DNA from: Caenorhabditis remanei
Lineage: Eukaryota > Nematoda > Chromadorea > Rhabditida > Rhabditidae
Assembly: GCF_010183535.1 (NCBI RefSeq)
Contig: NC_071332.1
Coordinates: 62,001-126,000 of the forward strand
Length of the DNA stretch: 64,000 bases
Reading direction: 5' to 3'
Shown: one piece after another, positions 21,570 to 34,572 of the stretch
Position numbering within the stretch: position 1 is the first letter of the stretch
How the letters are laid out: each line of letters begins with the position of its first letter
Made by a program: the position numbers and the translations under genes
The notes under the pieces: model-generated
What the model was told of the DNA's origin: nothing
Database searches by the model: none
The model's input: the letters and a program-made list of their open reading frames with translations, nothing else

Positions 21570-24366
21570 ATGGAGGACGCAAGTCAACTGCCAAACACAC
21601 AAAATGACAAAACAGAGGAGGAAACTGTGAGTTTAAAATATAAAAGCATTGAAAATAATGAAAATTCTTTATAGACTCGTCCTCAATACACAATGTCGGG
21701 TATATTGCACTTTATACAACATGAGTGGACAAAAAACGAATTAGATCGGACACGATGGGAAGCGGAACGAGCGGAAATGCAGGTAATTCCATTAAATCGC
21801 TTATGGCAGGCTTTAATCATCACTTTTACAGGCTCGAATCGCATTCCTTCAAGGCGAGCGGAAAGGTCAAGAAAATCTGAAGCAAGATCTCGTTCGTCGT
21901 ATCAAAATGCTCGAATTCTGTCTGAAACAAGAACGAGCCAAAAATTATCGACTAACCCATAATGGTGAAGAACCACCGTCGCTGGAAGAGTCGCCGAATG
22001 AAAATTCTGCTCCTAATGGTTAGAGAGAAATACCGAAATTTATCGATTTTTGTGAAATTAAAATTTTTACAGATAACACTCATTTATCAGCGGACCTTGA
22101 TGCCTACATTAACGATGCAGGAGAAGCTGGTGGCAGTTTCCGGCAGGGGCGACTACTTTTGAAACGATATCTCGAGGAAATTGGGTACAGCGAGCACATT
22201 ATGGACGTCCGTTCTTTCCGAGTCAAGAATCTTCTCGGCTTATTACCCCAGGTAACTAACAAATAAATAATTACAACCAAAACCAATATGTTTCGAACTT
22301 TCAGACTGATCTTCCATCTAGTGAGCGTTTAAACGGAAGAAAAGAGAAAAGTGACAGGTAAATTCGATTTCCATCTTGACTTTTTTCACCTGTTCATAGT
22401 AATTCCAGTGATTCTGACGACGGTCATGACGACGCAGCACTTGACGCAGATGCCTCAAAGGCGTTCGAGGAATTCGACTTTTTGAACAGTGTGGAAGCGA
22501 AAGAAAAAGGAAATGATGGTGATGACTGGGCGGGAAAAGGAGCGTCTTTCGAAAAACTGATAAAACAATACAAAGAGGACCCAAAAGTGAAACGGCGCTC
22601 GCGGACGTCTACTGAAGAATCTGATGAAAAATTGAACAGTGATGTTCACAAGAATCTAGAAACTGATGTACCGCCAGGAATTCGTTCGGCGATTGAAGCG
22701 TCCGCAAAAGAAGATTTACCTGTCAGAAGGCAGGGAAGACGCAGTGCAAACTACGCTTATGGAAATGGAAATGAGTTGGATCTTGCACTCGGAATGCAGG
22801 AAAATGAGAATATGGATATCAAGGATGAGTTTAAGGACGATGTAAGTAGAGTGAATTTGAATTTGTTGAAGCAGTTTTGAGTCTTTTTTTCAGGATGATG
22901 ATCCAAATGTACAACCCGTGAAATGGAACATCAAAGTAACTCTCCGGTCACACCTCGACTCCATTCACGCAATGCAATTCCATCCAGTTGAACCTGTACT
23001 TTTCACCGCATCAGAAGACGGTTTGATCAAATTGTGGAATCTGGATCAGAAGAAAGAGGATAAGCATAACAGTGGCGGTGGAACAGAACTCGAGCCAGTT
23101 TACACATTCCGTGGTCATAAAGGACCAGTGCTATGCTTGGTTTTGTCTCCGACCGGAGATCACCTCTATACCGGTGGACAAGACGGAAACATCTGTTGTT
23201 TCAATGTTCCTTCATCGAATGGAGATCCATTTGATTCTTATGGTAATTCTTATTTCAGTCATACTTGCTAAGCGGGCCGAAATGGGCCGGCGCTTAGCTC
23301 GCTTAAAACGCGGTGATATGGGCAGAAAAGAATACCTAAATGTAGATCTTGGCGAGTTCTATCTCTGTGACCTAATACGAGCCGGATGGCGGATCGGTAA
23401 TGGGCCGCAGGACGGGCTAGAATGGCTTTATTGGCCATTTTCGCATTTTTTTCCATGCCCGCAGCACATTCTCGATCCACCATCCGCACCGTAATGGGCC
23501 ACAGACGTAGAACTCGCCGAGATCTACATTTTGGTATATTTTCACCCCATAAAATTTCGGTTTAAGCGAGCTACGAGCCGGTCCGTGTCGGCCCGGTTTA
23601 GAAGTATGATTTCAGTTATCTCTGTTTCTCAAAATATCCGTTTTCAGATCCTCGAGTACTTAGTGAAACTCTTTCCGGTCATACCGATGCAATCTGGTCA
23701 GTCGCTTATCACTCATCAAACAGTCGGCTTGTCTCTGCCAGTTCTGATTCGACTATCCGTCTGTGGGAACCAGGAAATGGAGAGCCACTCATCAGAACCA
23801 TCGGAGCCCCACGTACCGGAGTCATTCCAACATCTGTCGACTTTGTCTCTACTGAAACATCACATTTACTTGCTGCCTACACGCATTGCTATGCCCAAAT
23901 CATCGATATCGACACTGGAAGTACGGTAATGGTGTTCGATTTCGGAGAGGTCGCTGGCTCACCGACAATGAATAAGATTGTGAGTCATCCGACGATGCCG
24001 CATACAATTATTGGAGGAGAAGATCGGACGATTCGATACTTTGACAATACGACTGGAAAGATAACGCATGAGTCGGTGGCGCATGTTGAAGGAGTTTCCT
24101 CATTGGCAATCGATCCAAACGGTCTTTATCTTCTTTCCGGAAGTCACGATGGAAGTATAAGAATGTGGAATATAGAGAAGAAGACTTGTCTTCAGGTAAG
24201 CAACTTAAAGCCGCCTGCATTTTCATTTTGATTGCAGGAAATATCTGCTCATCGGAAAAAGAACGACGCAGCAGTGACATCAGTAGCTTTCCATCCATCC
24301 AGATCTCTCATCGGATCTGCTGGAGCCGATTCTCTCGCCAAGGTCTACGTGTCCGGAAACAATTAG
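21570..24366 (+). CDS. cash-1: Striatin, STRIPAK/PP2A regulatory subunit (680 aa)
   Basis: Nine exons: 21570-21626, 21675-21782, 21832-22018, 22073-22251, 22305-22357, 22409-22841, 22894-23242, 23648-24195 and 24238-24366. Phases are consistent. The N-terminus carries the caveolin-binding motif and coiled coil typical of striatins (GILHFIQHEWTKNELDRTRW, ARIAFLQGERKGQENL, DLVRRIKMLEFCLKQERAKN). A charged middle follows, then a C-terminal WD40 propeller (SEDGLIKLWN, SSDSTIRLWEPG, GSHDGSIRMWNIEKKTC). Striatin scaffolds PP2A with GCKIII kinases and MOB4. Intron 7 holds a family 2 inverted-repeat element. Confidence 0.95.
23265..23612. mobile_element. Inverted-repeat element, family 2, in cash-1 intron 7
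   Basis: Shares GGCGAGTTCTATCTCTGTGA and GCGGATCGGTAATG with the 20607-21054 element, mirrored by GAACTCGCCGAGATCTACAT on the right. The left end starts ACTTGCTAAGCGGGCCGAAA and the right end mirrors it (TCGGCCCGGTTTAGAAGTAT). No coding capacity. Confidence 0.8.
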
Positions 24367-25996
24367 GAGAGGAACCTTGTCGTTTTATTTTATTGTCTCC
24401 CAGTTCATTTTTATTTACTACCGATTTTTCTTGCTGAAAGTATAATAGGAATTCGTCAGTTTTCATTTCATTTTTTTCTCTCTTTTATGTGTGCCCAAAA
24501 GCCGCCGCCCACGTTTTCTTCATTATTTTCATTCGGCCTTCATTACTTTTATTGTAGATAACCAATATACTCCCGTTCTATCCCCTCAAAACGTAATTTA
24601 TCTATCCATTCGCTCCCCTCTTCTGCTGAATTAATTTCCCGTATACCTGATGGGAATGAGGAACACGGGTCAACTAAAACCGCTTGGAAGCTTTAAAACG
24701 TTGTCCGAGTCATGTAAATAGTCCCAAGTTAGCAGGCATCTCTGCGTTTGAAGTGTAATGTGCCAAATTCTTCAACCAGTTGTAGTTTCTTGTTATTCTC
24801 GAAAATTTATAGCCAGAAGAATTGGAAAACTGGCAGTATTCTATTTCCTTGTGATCAGACTGCTGTTATAAGGAAATTAGTAGCAGCCGGTACAAAAACA
24901 CAACGTCGGAAGTTGATGTGCTCACTGTTGTTCTGCACAGCCACGTGTTCCCATTTCCTCTATAGCCCACACCATTTTTTCCCAATTTTTCTGCGCCATG
25001 TTTTGTTCTCTCGGCTACATCTGCCTCCCCACCACACTTCCCTCCAATTCCTAGTTTTAATCGATGATAACCCTCAAAATCAGAATTCAGACCGTAAGTT
25101 CTCATGCTCGCCTACTTCATCCCTTTTCCATTTGACTCTTTTTCATTCTTATCTCTTCCCTTTTTCCAATCTCGGCTGACTGACAATTGTTCAATTCGTG
25201 GACTGTATCATAAAATTCCGAGATTTTCCACTTTTCATGTTCCTCGAATTATATTTGTCTCAACCTATTTTCAGATGTTTTGAAGAGTACTGATCATTCA
25301 GCCGGACTGCGTTGGCGGTCGGATTAGACATATAGATTATGACTTGAATTTTCTAGAACTTGGGCTTATTTTTTGCAACAAAGTGCGAACTTCACGAAGA
25401 AAAATATTGGACCCGCCTCCGACGTCAGTCGAGGTTAGGCGGTTGACACGGATTAGGCAAGCAAGGCGAAGAAAAAAGATAAAGTATTATTCCTTAAAAA
25501 GAAAGAAAAAAGAGAATAAAAGGTGAGATGACTAAACGTTCAGTTATAAACAGATTTGATTTTTTGACTCGATTGGTGAATAAGCGAGGATAATTTTCTG
25601 ATTCTCTTTCAAAACGATCGGTCAAAAAACTGTGGTTTTGAGAAAATTTCTGTTTTTTCGCAAATAATTCTATAAATTTCGCTGTTAAGGTAGTGTAGTT
25701 GTTAGTGCAGTGCAAATTACAGTGTTGCGATTGACATAAGAAAATATAACTTAAAAACGAAGGGTTTCTTAGCAAAACAATTCAGGAAAAAGATATTTAT
25801 TCGTTTATTCGAATCCCTTGCGCAATTTTCTGTAACTAGCGACTCGGTACATGTTTTTGCTAATTTTCGATAAGTGCATTGCTGAAAATCAGTAATAATT
25901 ATTGTTAATAACCAGAAATCATTCAAATGAAACGCACGTCAGAACTTCACATGGGTCGTGAGATTCAACGTAGTGGTCTGCTTAAAAAAGGCTTGC

Positions 25997-26250
25997 CTAA
26001 CAGGGAAAGTCCTCGAAGTGTCCCCTTTCATATGACTCAAAAATTTGGCCTGCTTTGGTAGACATTCCGGCAGACCGTATGTCGCGCAAAAAAGCTTAAC
26101 CATAAGAAAAGTTTGACGGCTCATAACTCCGTTCACAGAAGGATTCAGCAGAATTTTATTTCGGATTCAGAATCTACGGACTGGAATCTATCACGAGCCA
26201 AACTTTTGAGTCATTTGAAAGAGGACACTTCGAGGACTTCCCTTGTAAAC
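25997..26250. mobile_element. Inverted-repeat element, family 3
   Basis: Left arm GGGAAAGTCCTCGAAGTGTC then CCCTTTCATATGACTCA. The right arm is its reverse complement with few changes (TGAGTCATTTGAAAGAGGAC, then ACTTCGAGGACTTCCC). The interior includes GACGGCTCATAACTCCGTTC, related to the interior of the larger element at 57757-58210. Confidence 0.8.
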
Positions 26251-27046
26251 CTTCCAGAATGACCTATTAAAAAAATGAAACAAAAGTATCTCCTCCGAGA
26301 TCTACACGCTTCAATTTACCTCAATCCCCCAAATAAGAAGGAAGTAAAGTGGGAAACCCGCCGATTCCCACCCTATGATTCAACACATGTCTCAATGAAC
26401 TCTTCGATTTGTTCTTTGTCTTACTCTTTCTTAGGGTATTAAATAAACATAAATGTCTGCGGAGCCAGGAAATCAGTCATGCTGAAATATAGGGATAAGG
26501 AACTGGAAGAAGTAAAACTTTTGACGTATTAACATGACACTTTTTTTTGAAAATCTGGTACTTTAACTCTGTGATGTAGAAAAAAGAAAATCCGAAGAAA
26601 AAAGACCGATTCAAAAAGGTACAAACGTCAGAATGACGAGTGCTTTTACTCCAATTATTGAGAAATGATCGTATCGGTGAAAAGAAACTGAAATTGTATT
26701 TCTCTCTCTCTCGTCAATAACTCGTTCTTGAGTCTGTCTTCTTTGGAAGCAGATTTTTTAGACATTACTTGCTAGCCACCGATTTTTATTTCTAATTTTC
26801 TTTAACTTCTGGCATTCTTGTAAATCTAGAGGACCTTTTTTGTAGTGGAAATTTTTTTTGGTACAACTGTACCGAGACAGATAGACATAGCTGAAAGTGA
26901 TTTATGGTAAATTAGGAATGCATCACTTCTTCCAGAAGGTCTTTCCATTTTCAAGGAGTATTAATACTAGTATTACGAATAAACTGTTATTTGATTGGGA
27001 AAAAAACGGAAGTATTTTAATTATAGAAACTTAGAAAAAGAGAGAC

Positions 27047-27077
27047 GCAGAGAAGTCAGACACTCTAGCTTCTCTGC
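27047..27077. repeat. Dispersed 31-bp hairpin repeat
   Basis: GCAGAGAAG, a 13-nt spacer with CACTCTAG, then CTTCTCTGC form a perfect 9-bp inverted repeat. Near copies occur at 31472-31501, about 31626-31655, 62723-62752, and a degenerate one near 33748-33775. Confidence 0.7.
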
Positions 27078-27437
27078 CTCTGCCGGGTTCCTGTTGCTTA
27101 AGAATTCGTATCTCAAAAACCAGAAATGCTATAGAAACGTCGTCAACTGCAAAATTGTGGGACACAAATTGGTTTATAACATACTGAAATATAAACAGCT
27201 AAAAAAAAAAAAGAGAATTTTTGAAAATTTAATTTTTGGTATGCTTGAACTCACTTAATTATTTTTTGTCTTCTTTCACTTATTTCTGCACTCCTCCCCT
27301 TTTTTCATCAATTGTAACATTCCTTGGATTATGTAAAAGTGCACTCCAAGCCACGCCCCCTTCTCCTTATAGAAATCACCGCCTCCTTTCTCCCTCTCAT
27401 TTGCTCCTCCTCCCTTTGAAATATCTGACTATATGAT

Positions 27438-29003
27438 ATGATTATGTTCACAGAAGAGCAACTCATGAGCTTCACATATATAGTTGATTTTGGTGTTCCC
27501 GATTGGTTCAAGCTCTACTATCATGTCATTTCGGTCGTCTCCACTATCATTTCATCCTTCTCAATGTATGTCATTTTGTTTCAAAGTGGAAAAATGGATG
27601 GCTATCGGTATTACTTATTCTATATGCAGGTGGGACCTCTTAAAGATTTTCAGAAATATCTTAAAATCTCATTTTTCAGTTCGCCGGCTGGATGATGGAC
27701 CTTCATTTGTCGACTCTGATGCAGTTCATCCCGCTGTTTCCAGTCTTCGGTGGCTACTGTACCGGAGTTTTGACACAGATTTTTGGGATCGATGATTCCT
27801 TTCAAACGGTGGGTAGTGTTTTGCAAAACACAATTTTTTGATTTTTATTTCTGGTGGAAATCCAAGATAGATTTTTGAGTTTATATCAGCTTGTATCGTC
27901 TGGTGATGGATGGAGCACCCTTGGCGCTTTCCCAGAAAAAAACACAACTAATGGTAACAACTTTTGGAAAGAGATTCAATTTGGCTATCACAAGGCCACC
28001 ACGTACGTGGGTGGCTTCCTGCCACGTTACTCACCCTAACTCTTTAATCAATTATAATTTCCTAATATCCGTCCAAATAACCTGACTAATTGTTTTTATC
28101 TCATTCCAGACATACACCGCCTTCACAATCTGTCTCGTCGCCAGTGCCCTGAATAGTTGCTTCGTCAGAAAACATCAAGCAATATCTAAAATAAGCTCGA
28201 AATACCTACTGAATGACATCCCCTACATCATCGTCATTTTTCTTCTCAATTTCTATCCAGTTGTCGCTGCAACACTGCTCTATTTGAGTATGCTAACAAA
28301 GGAGAATCAAGTGATTCTGGTGAAAGAGGTACTCTACTATTTTCGGGAACAAATCACGTACAATCAAAAATGTATCCCTTTCAGGTCTACCCAAATCTTG
28401 TTGAAAACTTTGCTCATCTTCCAAACTACGTGGTCTTCGACTCCAATTTCTGGGCTATTGTGTTCTTCGCTTTCATCTTTTTCGGGTGTACGTACACTTT
28501 GATCCTAATCGTGACGACTACATATCAAATGTTTAACATTTTGGAGGATAACCGAAAGCATATTAGTACTTCGAATTATGCGAAGCATCGTGCTACGTTG
28601 AGAAGTCTTCTGGCACAGTTTGCGACATGTTTTCTGATTGTTGGGCCTGCTTCGATATTCTCGTTCTTGGTAGTTATTAGATATGAGCATAGTCAAGGTA
28701 GAAATTCATAAGAGCGCAGTTGCTATCATCTATCAATTTACAGTAGCCACTCACTGGACTATCGTAGCCCTTACTCTTCACTCCAGTGCCAATGCCATCG
28801 TCATGATTATCACTTATCCACCGTATCGAAATTTTGTGATGCTCTGGAAACAGAACAGGTTAGTTTCTTTTGTTTTCTAATTTAAAAGAAAAATAATTTC
28901 TTTATCTTCCAGGTCATTCCACTTCTCGACAGTACACAGATCGTCGGAAATGCATACAAGGATGAATGCAGAAAGAAGCTTCGCTATAACTGTTACCTCA
29001 TAA
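27438..29003 (+). CDS. Seven-transmembrane chemoreceptor, SRI/SRH-like (352 aa)
   Basis: Six exons: 27438-27629, 27680-27808, 28110-28328, 28385-28697, 28744-28858 and 28913-29003, all in consistent phase. Hydrophobic segments alternate through the protein. Family words include VPDWFKLYYHVISVVSTIIS and KMDGYRYYLFYMQ, LMQFIPLFPVFGGYCTG at the end of the second segment, and the late TYPPYRNFV at the end of helix seven. This layout is that of the Str-superfamily class SRI, close to SRH. Expected role: chemosensation in sensory neuron cilia, ligand unknown. An alternative start is the Met at 27444. No premature stop is seen, so the gene looks intact. Confidence 0.85.
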
Positions 29004-31732
29004 AGATCTCGCAGTTTATTCATTGCAAATATTATTGCTCATTGTAAATAAATAATTATTCTTGATGGAAAATTAGATTCATAGCAAAAACAAATCCAAA
29101 ATTTTGGATTTTCCTCTGAAAATCAGTTTACCTCGAGGGAGTGTTATTTTTGAGTAGAAGATCTAGATTTGACCTACATGCTGGAATTTCCAGTTTCTCT
29201 GCGTCTATTCTCCCCTCTTCAATTTTATCTCTGACTAACAAAATGAAGACTTCTGACCATCAAAGTTTCAGTCAATGCTCGATTACTCTTTGCATGACCT
29301 AACTTTACTTTTCATGATGACAAAAAAGGGAAAAAAATTGTAATCCAAAACTTCCGTTCAAAAAATTTTCCCCTCATCAACATCATCTTATCTCCCCTCT
29401 TCCAGTTATTCTCATACGATTTCAGAGACAAAAACACACACTTCGAAGGAATATAGTAACTATCAAGTTCAATAGCACTAAAAAGCCAATTCTTCATAAT
29501 ATAGTAAAACTGGATTTTCAGAATAATAGGATTATTTCAAGTTGTTTTTTTTTTTCGAAATTTGTTATTTCAAGAACTTAATCTTTCATCCTTCAGGTAC
29601 ACGTTTTGTGATCGAACGGGATTACTTATGTTGGCCGAAAAAAAAATGAAACTACAAAGAGAAAAAAACGATGTCTTGAATTAAAGTCACTGATCCGGAT
29701 GAACGAAGTGCAGACATAATCATGCCATGTACTGGGGTTCAATGAAACAAGGACAGGAAAAATAGTGCGTATAATCGAAATGTGAAGATTGAACAGGTAA
29801 AATTCATGATACAAGAAATACAACAAATAGAAAGGTCCCGGATTTGTACGGGTTTAATTGTGGAATGAGAAAAGCACCACGTTTTTTTTTTGAAAATGTT
29901 TACTTTTATTTTTGTTGAGAAATACGTGTTTAAAAACAGTTAACCAAATAGTCTCTTCTGTTACGACCGCTCATATTTGAAAGCGCTTGTCAAAAAAACT
30001 AGAAGGGATATCAAAAAGTTGTCAACTACAAAAATGAAGATTTAGGCTAGTTCTACAAAAATAATAGAGTAAAACATTGTGCCGGCGCTTCGAAGTTGCC
30101 AAATTTCACTTCTGCTTGTTGTTGAAGGCGGCACTATTTTATAGTCCCCCCCCCCCCCCCCCCCCCCCACAAAAGTTTTCTTCTGTTTAAAAATACCATT
30201 TATGGATATGGATAAAATAATAGAAAATGAAGATAAGACAACAAATGAGGCTGTCGTAGAAAAGGACAAAGTGTACATTATGCAAGAGCAGTTCTCTTAT
30301 CTCTCTTTTGTCTCAAGACGGGTCATCTTATCTATTTCTTTTCACTCAAGAACATCAGATTGTACGTAGTTAAAGTGGTCAAACCATACCTATTCATTCT
30401 CTCTTTTTTCCAGCAGGAGTTGGTGAGCCTGGTCTCCTTATTTCAATCTCCCATTCCCATCGAAAACCATTCCCAAAACTTTCCAATTTTCTTCATGTCA
30501 CATGTATCATCCCAACAGTTTCCCTGTCTGCGTCTCCACTTCTCCGCTCACTATTTCTACTGTTACCCTATCAAACAATCATGTTCCCGTGTCATTTCCC
30601 ATTCTTGTCACCACTCTCTGTTTGCCCAAAAAAATTGAATCACTCAATGTTTTCTCTCTCTCTGTATCACTATCTAATTCTCTTTTTTCTATACTACAAA
30701 ATATAGAGATCTATGTACAAAACACGGGAACGCGAGGGTAAATAGAAAAAACCGAAACACTTTTCGTTCTTTACGCAATTAGTCGTGATATTGATTAGAG
30801 AAACTTTTAAAAGGTTACTACCTATTCTGTTTTAAAAGGTTACAGTTCCGAGATGTACCTTATTCTGAAAACATAAGAACAGGACACTGTCTACAATTTT
30901 CTCTTTTTACAACGTTCCGTTATGTTTCCTCTTTTAATTTTCAGTTCCCCCTTTCCGTCCCGACAAATTAAATTCTGATTCATAGGGAAAAAAATCATGG
31001 CTACCTGGCTACTGTCGACCGGTTCTCTCTCCCCCACACTTTTCATTCATTTTTCCTTTTCATCTCGTTCCATTATAACTTTTTTACCCCGCTTTTCTTT
31101 ATTGACCAATTCAGTTTTTGGGGAAAGTCATGTCTCTTTTCGTAGCACTTTGATCTTGACTGACCTTCTAACCAATTTCAATTTCCATTAATTGATAAGG
31201 GTTTCGATAAGAATTCGAGTGGATGGGTAGAGAAGGAGAGGAATACACCTTGTTTAGTTCAGTTTCCGCCGGTTTTACTTACTATTAACGAAAAATGTTT
31301 TATTGATCTCGAGTTGTGGTCAACTTGAGAACTCGCCATGGTGTTTAAACTTTTTCAATGTCTTTTAATTTTGTACGAGTAAAGCCCAAGTCTAAAGCTT
31401 AATTTTGTAGTTGACAACTGTTTGAAAAAGCCCTTGTGTATTTGAGATAAGATACGATAGTGGAGAGGGCCCAGAGAAGGTAGAGTGCCTGACTTCTCTG
31501 CACGTTCACTCACTAGGGGCTCTTATTCATGAAGTCTACATCATTATTTTTGTAGTTGATAACTTTTTCAAAGCTCCACTATTTTGTTCGATGAACTTTT
31601 TTAAGGCTTGAAAAGTGAGAGCGCGCAAAGAAGCTATACAATCTCACTTCTCTGCATCTCTTTCTTTCTTTCACTTTCATTATGACATCTCTAAACATTC
31701 ATAAATCTTATATTCCAGCCAACTTCTTGGTA
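29004..31732. other. Intergenic chemoreceptor / UGT
   Basis: 2.7 kb with no supported gene. It contains a 23-base C tract (30146-30168), CT-rich DNA at 30380-30700, copies of the TTGTAGTTGACAACTTTTTG-type motif (about 30013, 31404, 31553), two copies of the GCAGAGAAG hairpin repeat, and TGATAAG at about 31194, a possible intestinal GATA site for the downstream UGT. Confidence 0.5.
30146..30168. repeat. Homopolymeric C tract (23 bases)
   Basis: An uninterrupted run of 23 C on the plus strand (23 G on the minus strand) follows ATAGT and precedes ACAAAAG. The exact length could be affected by sequencing or assembly. Confidence 0.95.
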
Positions 31733-33662
31733 ATGACCTCGCTCTGGTTTCTCTTACTCCCTCTCCTAGCAGTAGATGCTGGGAAAGTTCTTGTGTACAG
31801 TCCGTCTATAAGTCGGAGTCATTTGATATCAAATGGGCGGATCGCTGATGCACTCGTAGACGCAGGACATGATGTGGTCATGTTTATACCAGAATATGAA
31901 CTATTGACAGAGTTCACGGGAACCAAAAAGGCAAAAGTCATGACTATGAAGGGATTTAGTGAGTCTTAATAATAACTGGGTAATTAGTATAGTAATTATT
32001 ATATTTTGCAGGTACAAAATATGCGGATGAAATGGAAGGGTTAGGAGTCACTATGTTTGAGACTAATAGATTGGGATTCTGGGAGAGAGCCATGTTCGAA
32101 AAATCAATCACTGCCATGTGTGATGGTAATTAGCATTAATTATTTAATCAATTAATTATTCAAATATTTGTTTCAGATCTCATGCTGAACCGAAAGGAAC
32201 TCGAACCCCTCCGAGACTACAAATTCGACGTGGCATTCAGTGAACAAATTGATTTATGTGGTGTTGGAGTCATCAGATATCTTGGGATTCAGAACCATCT
32301 CTGGATTTCTACGACTCCAATCATGGATGCCATTAGCTATAACTTGGGAGTCCCGGCACCTGCTTCGTATGTTCCAACGATTGAGGAAAATGACAATGGG
32401 GACAAGATGGACTTCTGGCAGAGAACTTTCAATCTTTACATGAAAATCGGGTCAATCGCAGTTCATCGATATGGTACTGATGGGACCACAGAGGTATTTT
32501 AATAGGATTGACTTTCATAATTATTTCGTTGTTTCAGGTCTTCCGAAAGTATGATCCAGACTTTCCAAATGTTCGTGACATTGCTGCAAATTCCTCCTTG
32601 TGCTTTGTGAATTCAGATGAAGTTCTTGATCTACCAAGACCAACAATTACGAAGACAATTTATATTGGAGGATTGGGAGTGCCAAAAGAAAGCAAACCGT
32701 TGGATGAGGTGAGTATTCTGAAAGCTTGGAAAAAAAACTTATATAAACTATAAGCTGAAATTCTGTGAACAAAGTTAGGTGGCTTCAAAAGAAAACAGAT
32801 TTTGAATCCTCATGACTCCAGCAATATTAACCACACTAATTTTTCATAACCCAATCATTCCAGAAATTCTCCAAAATAATGTCGAAGGGAAAAGATGGTG
32901 TTGTAGTCGTCTCGTTGGGATCTATTGTTCCATTTGGCGATCTACCACTCGCCTCGAAACAAGGAGCACTGAAAGCAATGAGTGAGATGAGCAACTATCA
33001 TTTTTTGATCAAGATTGCCAAGAGTAAATTTTCTTCAAGCTTTGATCTCCTCTAATCTGCGATTTTCAGATGATGAAAACACGCAAACTCTTGTAAAGGG
33101 AATGAAGAATGTTGACTTGGTTGAGTGGCTCCCTCAAGTTGACCTTCTTGCTCATCCACGTCTCAAACTATTTGTTATGCATGGAGGAATTAATGGATTG
33201 GTTGAAACCGCACTCCGAGCAGTTCCAACAGTCATTGTTCCAATCTTTGCTGATCAGTTTAGAAACGGACGAATGGTTGAAAAGAGAGGAATTGGAAAGG
33301 TTCTTCTGAAACTGGAAATTGGATATGACAGCTTCAAAGAGGCAGTTTCAACTGTTTTGAATACTCCGAGTTACAAACAAAATGCGATTCGAATTGCGAA
33401 AATGATGAGAGACAAGCCGTTCAGTCCAGAGGAAAGACTCACCAAATGGACTTCATTTGCAATTGATCATGGAGTTTTGGAAGAGCTTCATGTTGAGGGA
33501 TCTAGACTTAATACATTGGTTTATTATAATTTAGATGTGTTTGCTTTCTTGATTTTCGTTTTTGTTGCTATCCTTCACGTTTTTATTTATACCTTCAAGT
33601 TTTTGTGTTGTCGGAATAGATCTCAAAGGAAGAGCGTGAAAACTTCCAAGAAGAATAATTAA
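31733..33662 (+). CDS. UDP-glycosyltransferase (UGT, 526 aa)
   Basis: Six exons: 31733-31958, 32012-32125, 32177-32493, 32538-32708, 32864-33023 and 33070-33662. The start at 31733 gives a clean signal peptide (MTSLWFLLLPLLAVDAG) and lies just after TATATTCCAG, a probable trans-splice acceptor; an in-frame Met exists upstream at 31682. The catalytic His is in SRSHLIS. The donor-sugar domain shows EWLPQVDLLAHPRLKLFVMH, then GGINGLVE, and PIFADQFRNGRMVE. The usual Thr before His-Gly-Gly is Met. A C-terminal membrane anchor is followed by KKNN, an ER-retrieval KKxx signal. UGTs glycosylate small lipophilic compounds in the ER lumen. AATAAA lies at about 33698. Confidence 0.93.
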
Positions 33663-34572
33663 AACAATGTTTTGCATGTAATGGATTTAATAATGATAAT
33701 AAAGGTATATGATTGAACGGATATTAGAAAGATGACAGAGATAGGGAGCAGGTAAGTCAGCCACTCTAGCACTCTTTCGAAAAGTTATTGATTGCAGATT
33801 GAAGACAATAATTTATTAAACCATTTCTTTACAAATTCAAAATTGAAAGAGCGTATCCCAAAAATTTTGAAGCCGTGAGTCCTTTTCAGGGGACAGACTC
33901 TTAAAAATTGACGACTTAGTTGAATTTTAGGAAAGGTGCAATAATCGTAATGCATGACTAGAAGTTCCTAACAATTCAACTAGACTTAACTCTGTGACAC
34001 ACCTCAACGTTGACTAGATTCTATCAGGAAAATATACTAGAGACTTATCAAAAATCCACAATGAGTCAGTTCCGTTACGGAGAGAGAATGCGGAACATTT
34101 TGATCTCTCGCTGAACTATTGAACTTTTTTCGCCTTCACCTAGACTCTATCGATATGATAGCCTGTGCAAATACTCCGAAACGCGCGAACGGCAACATTC
34201 TGTACGTATAGTTAGAGGGGAATAGGGGGAACTCGTTTCGAACATACAAACACCGTATCAGCACATTCCGAAAGGAAAAAAGGGAAAGAGAGAGCGCAAC
34301 CTTTTTTGCAACGAAGAAATAACATATTATACTGGGAGACGACACACGTGTTCTTCGGGATCATTTGCCCATTGGCAAATGCCACCTGTGCTATGTTTGC
34401 ACTCGTCATGGAGCCGGTTGGGGGGAGATGGATTGAGGTTCTGATAAGTGGGAAGCAACTATCCGGTATGTGTTCGATGGTTAGTGAGGTGGGAGGATGG
34501 AGGGAGTAGTATATAAGATTGAAAAGATGTTGGAAAGGGCATCAGTTGCCATCAAGCAGCTCTTCATACAAC
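33663..34572. other. Intergenic UGT / Cys-Gln protein gene
   Basis: After the UGT polyadenylation signal there is a degenerate hairpin repeat near 33750 and a near-perfect palindrome CATTTGCCCATTGGCAAATG at about 34362. The promoter of the next gene carries a TATA box. Minus-strand frames at 34136-34409 show no recognisable content. Confidence 0.45.
34508..34516 (+). promoter_or_regulatory. TATA box of the Cys-Gln protein gene
   Basis: AGTATATAAG lies about 60 bp upstream of the ATG at 34573, the spacing expected for a TATA-driven, strongly and phasically expressed gene. Confidence 0.55.

Larger units (their letters stand above)
24367..27437. other. Gene-poor 3-kb intergenic region
   Basis: The left end is the cash-1 3' flank. 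CT-rich sequence fills 24900-25170 and an inverted-repeat element lies at 25997-26250. A 31-bp hairpin repeat lies at 27047-27077. The 143-codon plus-strand frame at 24748-25179 is composed of CT-rich DNA and has no recognisable content. No gene is supported. Confidence 0.5.

Noticed and set aside
24748..25179. 143-codon plus-strand frame downstream of cash-1
   Set aside because: Composed of CT-rich DNA, no start context, no domain, no splice partners.
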